A stretch of DNA of 64,000 nucleotides from Phaeosaccion multiseriatum (Eukaryota > Ochrophyta, other classes), in the NCBI GenBank assembly GCA_965112735.1, contig OZ218955.1, positions 806,001 through 870,000 of the forward strand, given 5' to 3'. The first letter of the stretch is position 1. The number at the start of each line of letters is the position of its first letter. A program made the translations under genes and the position numbers. The notes beneath the pieces are model-generated. The model was not told the origin of the DNA, searched no databases, and was given only the letters and a program-made list of their open reading frames with translations. Of the stretch, positions 57,930-64,000 are shown in pieces.

Positions 57930-60900
57930 ATGAGGAGGACAAGAGCAAGAGTGGGGGGGGGAAGCGGGCGACGAGACCCTGTACCTCCAGCAGCACCAGG
58001 AGGAGGACGCGTAGCGGGCACCATCTCCTCGCACCAGCAGCAAAGAAGAATTTCCCTGTACGTGCTCTTCCTCGTCCCTGCCTTTTGCAATGCAGCAGAG
58101 ATGGGCGCATGGAAGAGCCCCTTGACCGCTCCCCACCCGGAGCAGCAAACTGCCTTTGTGGGTGGGCTGGCTAGACCCTCCCTGCAGCAGCAGCAGCAGC
58201 AGCACCGACAGGGCCATGCATCTCACGGAGGGAGAGTGAGGGTGTGTAGAGGACGTCACGGTGGTTTAAATCGGCAAGACGGTGTCAAACCTGGGAGCAG
58301 AAGTGTGGGGGACGGAGCACGGTTTCTATTTCGCGGGGGTGGGGGTAGACAAAACGAAGCATCCAGGGCAGTGGCAGTAGCGGGGGAAGCAGCGGCGAGG
58401 GATTGTCTCTTGGGAGGAGGGCGGCAAGGAGGAGGAGGGGTGGGAGGAAGAAGAAGAGGAGGAGGAAGAAGCAATGCAGGACAAACAAGGGGAGGAGTAC
58501 GGCTCTTATCCGACTACAGAGGGTACGGCGGGCAGCCTACGCTGGGCCTGTCGAAGGTCAAGGGACCCTCCTGGATGGAAAAGCCGTGGGAAACTTTGAG
58601 CGCCAAGGTCGCGCTCCTCTTCTCCCTCTCGTGGTCGCTGCTCAAGGACTCGCTGCTCGCCGTTAGCAAGTCTTCTCTGCTTCTGAGCATCGTCCCTTTA
58701 AGTGTACTGCAGGTGGGTTGATGGGTGGATGGAGGGGTGGATGAGGGGTGGGTGGCTGGGTGGGTGGCTGGGTGGGTGGATACAAGGCGAAGGGCAGTGT
58801 GAGGAGGGGCTCAGGGGGGAGTGAAACGTCTTGTCCTCGCTTGGCGTGCGCAACAGAAGGGGAATGAGAGAGTGCCGCGCCTGTTGACCTCACACGCATC
58901 TACCTTCTCTAACACGCTGCTGCTCACCTATCTGCCTATCTGTCTGCCTGCCGGCCTGTCTCTCTGCCTGCCTGCCTGCCTGCCTACCTGGGGCAACGCA
59001 GTCCCTCGCCCGGCTGGACTCGCTGGTGTCTGTGCCGGTGTTGCTGGCTTCTCCCGTCATCCTTCAGTGCTGGGCCCGTCTGGAGAGAAATGTGCACAGC
59101 ACCAAAGGTCAGATAGAGAGCACAGGGAGGAGACGAGCGGAAGAAAGGAAGAAAGACAGAATCATCGCTTCCTTAGAGGGAGCTTCACAGGGCTTTACTA
59201 ATGCGGTGGCTACTCCTGCCCTCTACCCTTCTACAACCCGACCCAACCACCCCTCCTCAACCCCTCCCCTTCCCCCTCTACATTGCCGGTGCCCCATCGC
59301 TGTTCCTTCAGAGGTGCAAAGTACCATGTGGACGTACCTCATTCCGGCCATGGGTGCCGCTGCTGCCTACCTGTGCTCCTTTGGTGCCGACCCTTCCTGG
59401 ACGCTGCTGTACCAGGTTAGTTAGTTACGGCCCCCCCCCTCCCTCCCCCCCTCCCTCCCTCCCTCCCTCCTTCTCTTCCTCCCTCCCTTCCCCCCCCCTA
59501 AACTAAACCTGAAACTAGAACTGCCGTCTACGGCCTTCCACTGCCTTCCAGTGGCTTTCTTCGTCCTCCCCTCATGTTTACGTCTACGGCCCTACACGGC
59601 CTTCCACTGCCTTCCAGTGGCTTTCTTCGTCCTCCCCTCATGTTTACGTCTACGGCCCTACACGGCCTTCCACTGCCTTCCACTGGCTTCCTTCCTCCTT
59701 CCCTCCTGCTTTGCATAATAGGTGGCCTGGCGCTACGCCGCGTTTCGCTCTCTGCACACGTGGTACGACTTGGGGCAACACATGACCATGAACATGAAGG
59801 AGGTAAGCAGGACTATGGTGCTTTGTGGTGCCTGTAATAGGGTAGCCCGATACACCTCTGTCGCTCTCTCTCTTTCCTTCTCCTCCTTTCCTCTCTGTCT
59901 CACTCACTCCCTATCCCGCTATCCCCCTGTCTCTCTGTCTCTCTCTTCCTCCCTCCGTTTCTTCTGTCCGTCCTTCCTTCCTCTCCCTCTCCCTCTCTCC
60001 AGGGTTGGTTGTTTCCAGCTGCGCATCGGTGGCGCAAGTTCGCATCAGCTTTTCTGCTTTGGGGCATCGCTCTGCGAGGAGTGGTGAGTGAGTGCCCACC
60101 GCGCAAGTCACCTAGACTCAGACCGGCTCCCACCCCCCCCCCCTCCCTCCCTCCCTCCCTCCATCTCCCTCTACCCCTCCCTACCTCTTACCCACCTCTC
60201 TCCCCTCCCTTCCTTCTCCGCCCCCCCTCCCCTTCTTCAGCTGTTCCTGAGCGGCACGGGTCTCCCCTCCCTCATGCCCTACCTTCACAGCTCTCTCTAC
60301 TCCGTGGCCCCCACCCGCTTCGTGGAAGCTGCCGCCGCAGCCGAACCATCACTCAAACTTGCCCGTGCAGCAGCGGCAGCAACAGCAGCCAAAGCAGCAG
60401 CAGCAGCTGCAGCAAGTGGTGACACGCTAGTCACAGCTGCCGCCGACTTTGCGAATGCAGGGAGTACTCACTGGGCCTTGCGCGCCTCCGCCGTAGACAC
60501 TGCAGTGGGTCCGACGGGATTGGCAGGCACCCACTTAGTCAGCGCATTGGTCATTGCATTGGGTAACGCAGTGAGCTCCACATGGGGCTCCTTGGGTACC
60601 GGATTGGGTAGCGCAGTAGGCGCCTTGGGACACCCATTGGCTGCCATCGGAGGCCTGAACGCGGATGTGCGTGCGCTCGTGGGCACTCGTCTTGCCTCCT
60701 CCTACATCTTCGCAAGAGACAAGACGCTTGCCGAGGCGATGGGGTTCATGACGTGGGGCCTTCTCGGGCTGTATTGGTTCTTTTGGTATCTGCCGCTTCG
60801 TACCAAGTCCAACATCTATGAGGTGCGTAGTGTTTTATGTAGTTGGTGGTACAGGAGCGATGAAAGGTTTATGTGTGTCTAGAGCAGTTGGTGATACAGC

Positions 60901-63900
60901 GTCTATACAGCGTCTATCTACGAAGTGTGTGTGTGTAGAACAGTTGGTGGTACTGCCAGCCATGTCTGTAGCTCACTCTGTGTCTTTCTCCTCCCCCCCC
61001 CCCCCTCCATGTCACCGACAGCCGCTGGACATGCGTGCCCTTTACTTTGTCAACTCTGTACAGGACCTCTCTAACGATGTCTTAGTGACCCCTCCCGACC
61101 TCCTCAAGAGGCAATACGATCTCAACAAACAGTTTGAGGACCAGGTGGGTGTGAGAGGGAGAGATGGAGGGAGGGAGGGAGGGAGGGAGGGAGGGAGAGA
61201 GGTGGAGAGGGGGTGAGAGAGGGGAAAGGTTGGAATGGAGGGGGACATGGAAAGATGTGGAGAGTGGGGGGGAAGCAGGGGTGGAGGAGTGTCTGAGAGA
61301 GAGAGAGTATGTGAGAAATAGAGAGGGAAGGAGAGGGAGAGGTGCAGTTGGGTTCGAGTCTCCTCACACGGCGGTGCACGCCCACACGTTCGCTCATTTG
61401 GCGGCGTATGCAGAACACATCCGCACATGCACACACTGCACACACACACACACACACACACATGCTCTCTCTCTTACCTAGTGCGAACCGTCTGGAGATC
61501 GGGCATACATGGCCAACCTTGCTCAGACCATAAGGGAGTCCACAACAGGGCTGCAGCTGCCAAAGAGTCTGGAGTGGTATGGGCCGGTGAGTGAAGGGGG
61601 ACAAGGGTTGCTGATGGCCAGAAGGGAGAGCTCAGAGAGGGAGGGAGGGAGGGAGGCAGGCAGGCAGGCAGGGAGGCAGGGAGGAAGGGAATGGGGCAGG
61701 GATGGAGGGAGGGAGGGACGGAGGCAGGCAGGGAGGGATGGGAGGGAGAGGAGGGAGGTGAAACGAAACGGACGGAGGCAGGTGCAAAGAGGGCATTGAG
61801 CTTGCGGAGTACACATCTCATGTCCCTCCCTCTCTTCTCTCCCTCCCTCCCTCCCTCCCTCCCTCCCTCCCTCCCTCCCTCTCTCTCTCACTCTTCCAAT
61901 GCTCTCCCTCCGGCCCCCCTTAGCTCTCGCCAATCCGTCACCGCTTCGGATGGCTGTGGGGGGACAAGAAGAAGCCTCTCAGCTTGCAAGACGTTTATGT
62001 AGGGGATATATTCAACCATGTAAGTGTTGATTGAGTGAGTGGGAGAGTGAGTGCGTGAGTGGGTGAGTGAGTGGGTGAGTGAGTGGGTGGGTGGGCCTTA
62101 GTGAGTGACTGAGTGAGTGACTTAAGTGACTGACTGAGACGCACCCCGCTTGACAGTGGAGCCCTCCCCTCCTTCGCTTCCTTGCACATGCCTGAAATGT
62201 GTACCACAGGCCAAAACCATTCGCGCCATGGGGGAAGACCCCGGCATGAATAAGGAGGAGTTCCTGATGAAGCTCAAGAAAGAGACGCGCACAGGCCACG
62301 ATGGAAAGATCAGGGACAGGATGATACGGGTGGGTTGTTGTTTTTTTCTTATTGTTGTTGTTGTTGTTGTTGTTGTTGTTTTCGTTTTTGTTTTTGTGTC
62401 CCTCACCTCGGCCCTTTATCAATACACAATTGTGTGTAACCGTATCCTCCTCCCCTCCCCTCCCTTACCCCTGTTCCTCCCCTCCCCACCCCCTCTCCCT
62501 CTCTCCTTTCCCCTCCAATGCAAACAATGAAAGGTTGAGCACGACCTCGCTCTGTCCATGGGGCGGTCTCTAAAGTTCATGGGAACTGACCAAGAGATGA
62601 GTGCTTTAGGCAGGGCAGCTCCGAGGCTCGGCAGCAGGCTGCACATCGGGGGAGTGGGGGATGGCGACGGGACACTGGAGGAGGGAGAGGGAGCTGCCAA
62701 GCTCGACATGGCGGTACGTGTGTGTGGGCGATGGATTGATGGCAGTTGGTGGGTGGGTGGATGGATGGATGGATGGATGGATGGGTAGGTAGATGGATGG
62801 ATGGATGGATGGGTGGGTGGGTGGGTGCGTGCGTGGGTGGATGAATGGATGGGTGGATGGATGGATGGCAATGGATGGATGGCAATGGATGGATGGTGAG
62901 AGGCGATGGGATGAGTCGTCAAGTCAAGTCAAGTCAAGTAAAAGTGCCATTAGGTGCGTCCAACCCTTCATCCCACCTCCTTCCCTTCCTCCCTCCCTCC
63001 GTTCCTGCCGGATTGTCCGTCTGCGGATATCACTCTTCCTTCCTTCTTCACACCCCCTATAGAACATTCCCCCGGAGGTACTGCAAGAGGTGTACATGGA
63101 CATGGTGGAGAGAGACGAATCGAAGCGGAGAATGATGAAGGAGAGCGGGCTCGATCCGGACAGGGACGAGCGGAGGAAGAACACCCTCCTGCGAAGCATG
63201 CGAACGTACGACCCCAAGTACCACGAGACGTGGGTGAAACTCTGCAGCGGCCTTCCCAGCCTCGCGGTGAGTGAGCTTGGGTGTCGGGATGAGTGAGCTT
63301 GGGTGTCGGGATGAGTGAGTCTAGGGGTCGGGATGAGTGAGTTTGGTTGGGTGTCGAGACAAGTGAGCTTACTTGGGTGTCGCGAGGAGTCAGTCTGGGT
63401 ATCAAGATGAGTGAGCTTGCTTGGTATCGGGGTAAGAGAGTTTGGTTGGGTGTCGAGATGAGTGAGTTGGGTGTCGAGATGAGTGAGTTTGGCGGTCAGG
63501 ATGAGTGAGAGCTTGCTTGGGCTTACGCTCGAAACTGAAACTTTTGTGTTTGCCCCTCTACCTCCGGACTGTCCGGCTGGGCGGGCAGGAGGTGCAAGCG
63601 CGTGATAATCGCCGAAAGAGAGCGTCCCAGCTTCGAGCCATAGCGCGCAAGAAGGAGAGGATGCAGCGGCAGGAGGAGGAGGAGGAGGAGGGAGGGACGG
63701 TGGGGGGCGAGGAGGACGACAACGACGAGGAGGAGAAGGAGGAAGAGGAGGCGACGGGGGCGAAAGACCGGCAGCTACTGAGGGGAAGGGGTCACGTGAA
63801 AGGCTCGATCGACGTGGCTTCAGATGACGCTGTTGATGTGAGCGGCGACGGCAGCAGCAGTGGGGGTGGCTCTGACACTGTAGCTAAGGAAAGAGAAGAT

Positions 63901-64000
63901 TACGAGAAGGAGGAGGAGGAGGAGGAGGAGGAGGAGGAGGAGGAGGAGGATGATGATGATTTTGAGGAGGAGGAGGAGGAGGAGGAGGAGGAGGAGGAGG
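57930..64000 (+). CDS. Large multi-exon membrane protein, unknown function, 3' end outside window
   Basis: Thirteen exons: 57930-58712, 59002-59107, 59312-59415, 59722-59802, 60003-60083, 60241-60822, 61022-61144, 61482-61586, 61924-62019, 62210-62329, 62534-62713, 63063-63266 and 63589 to the edge, all in phase. Residues 40-56 ([16 protein letters not shown]) are hydrophobic; hydrophobic stretches recur ([85 protein letters not shown]). Later exons are soluble and charged ([41 protein letters not shown]), and the last is Glu-rich. I do not recognise the family. An Ala run in exon 6 holds a variant of the repeated motif (AAASGDT). Intron 6 holds three copies of that motif. Start ATG 57930 is the first in frame but an upstream exon is possible. 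Confidence 0.75.
59527..59700. repeat. About 66-bp tandem repeat in intron 3
   Basis: Nearly three copies of a unit with CCTTCCACTGCCTTCCAGTGG and CTCATGTTTACGTCTACGGC, upstream of exon 4 of the membrane protein. Confidence 0.88.
60839..60957 (+). repeat. Cluster of three GCAGTTGGTG motif copies
   Basis: Copies at 60839-60855 (GTAGTTGGTGGTACAGG), 60884-60900 (GCAGTTGGTGATACAGC, exact) and 60940-60957 (ACAGTTGGTGGTACTGCC) lie within 120 bp of one intron, without a CAG tract. Confidence 0.85.
63268..63520. repeat. GAGTGAGCTTGGGTGTCGGGAT minisatellite at a splice donor
   Basis: About ten drifting copies of a 20-25 bp unit begin at the donor of exon 12 (GCG|gtgagtgag) and fill the intron. Confidence 0.88.

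Noticed and set aside
1-64000. tRNA, rRNA or CRISPR array
   Set aside because: No cloverleaf, rRNA core sequence or repeat-spacer array was noticed; tandem repeats here have no unique spacers.

Overview
The window is nuclear DNA of a eukaryote, most likely a photosynthetic heterokont (ochrophyte) alga. Nearly every gene is split by GT-AG introns. Three proteins begin with a signal peptide followed by a cleavage site of the Ala|Phe type (VDA|FALRP, ATA|FLG, ALA|FAP), which is the classic entry tag for a secondary, red-lineage plastid. A four-unit Cys/His protein of a kind I associate with stramenopiles fits too. I cannot fix the genus. Gene density is about one per 4 to 5 kb, and introns and low-complexity exons are packed with microsatellites.

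Layout from the left: a decayed copy of the UTP21 3' exon (80-235), ankyrin gene 1 (436-1976, +), UTP21/WDR36 (2604-9209, -), a Cys/His-repeat protein with huge Gly tracts (9684-13252, +), a double-GTPase Der/EngA (13890-20105, -), a WDR44-like WD40 protein (20894-25006, +), a plastid-targeted FAD disulfide oxidoreductase (25381-29398, -), a small mitochondrial-type membrane protein (29985-30925, -), a plastid-targeted methyltransferase-like protein (31070-33314, +), an acidic coiled-coil protein with a frame switch in a GAG tract (33765-37157, -), and an EF-hand protein (37264-38290, +). Then come an inverted repeat around a dead PPR gene (38458-40281), a methyltransferase-like/aspartyl beta-hydroxylase fusion (40591-44863, -), a coiled-coil protein (44997-47610, +), ankyrin genes 2 and 3 (48741-50138 and 51671-52900, +), a plastid-targeted MscS channel (53551-57549, -), and a multi-exon membrane protein running off the right edge (57930 onward, +). 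I reconstructed exons by matching splice phase and protein family conservation; every junction given keeps frame unless stated.

The genes are mostly housekeeping: ribosome biogenesis (UTP21, Der), plastid and mitochondrial physiology (MscS, oxidoreductase, small membrane protein) and signalling or scaffold proteins. They alternate in divergent and convergent pairs. Three divergent pairs are separated by only about 105-145 bp, and several convergent pairs share short AT-rich ends.

The most unusual signal is not a gene. A short motif, GCAGTTGGTGATACAGC with variants, occurs about 20 times on both strands, in exons (in several reading frames), introns and flanks, usually next to CAG/CTG tracts. 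A second motif, CCATCCACTGCCATCCC on the coding strand, sits just upstream of 3' splice sites in unrelated genes. Both look like short sequences that have been copied around the genome. I saw no rRNA, tRNA, CRISPR array or complete transposon.
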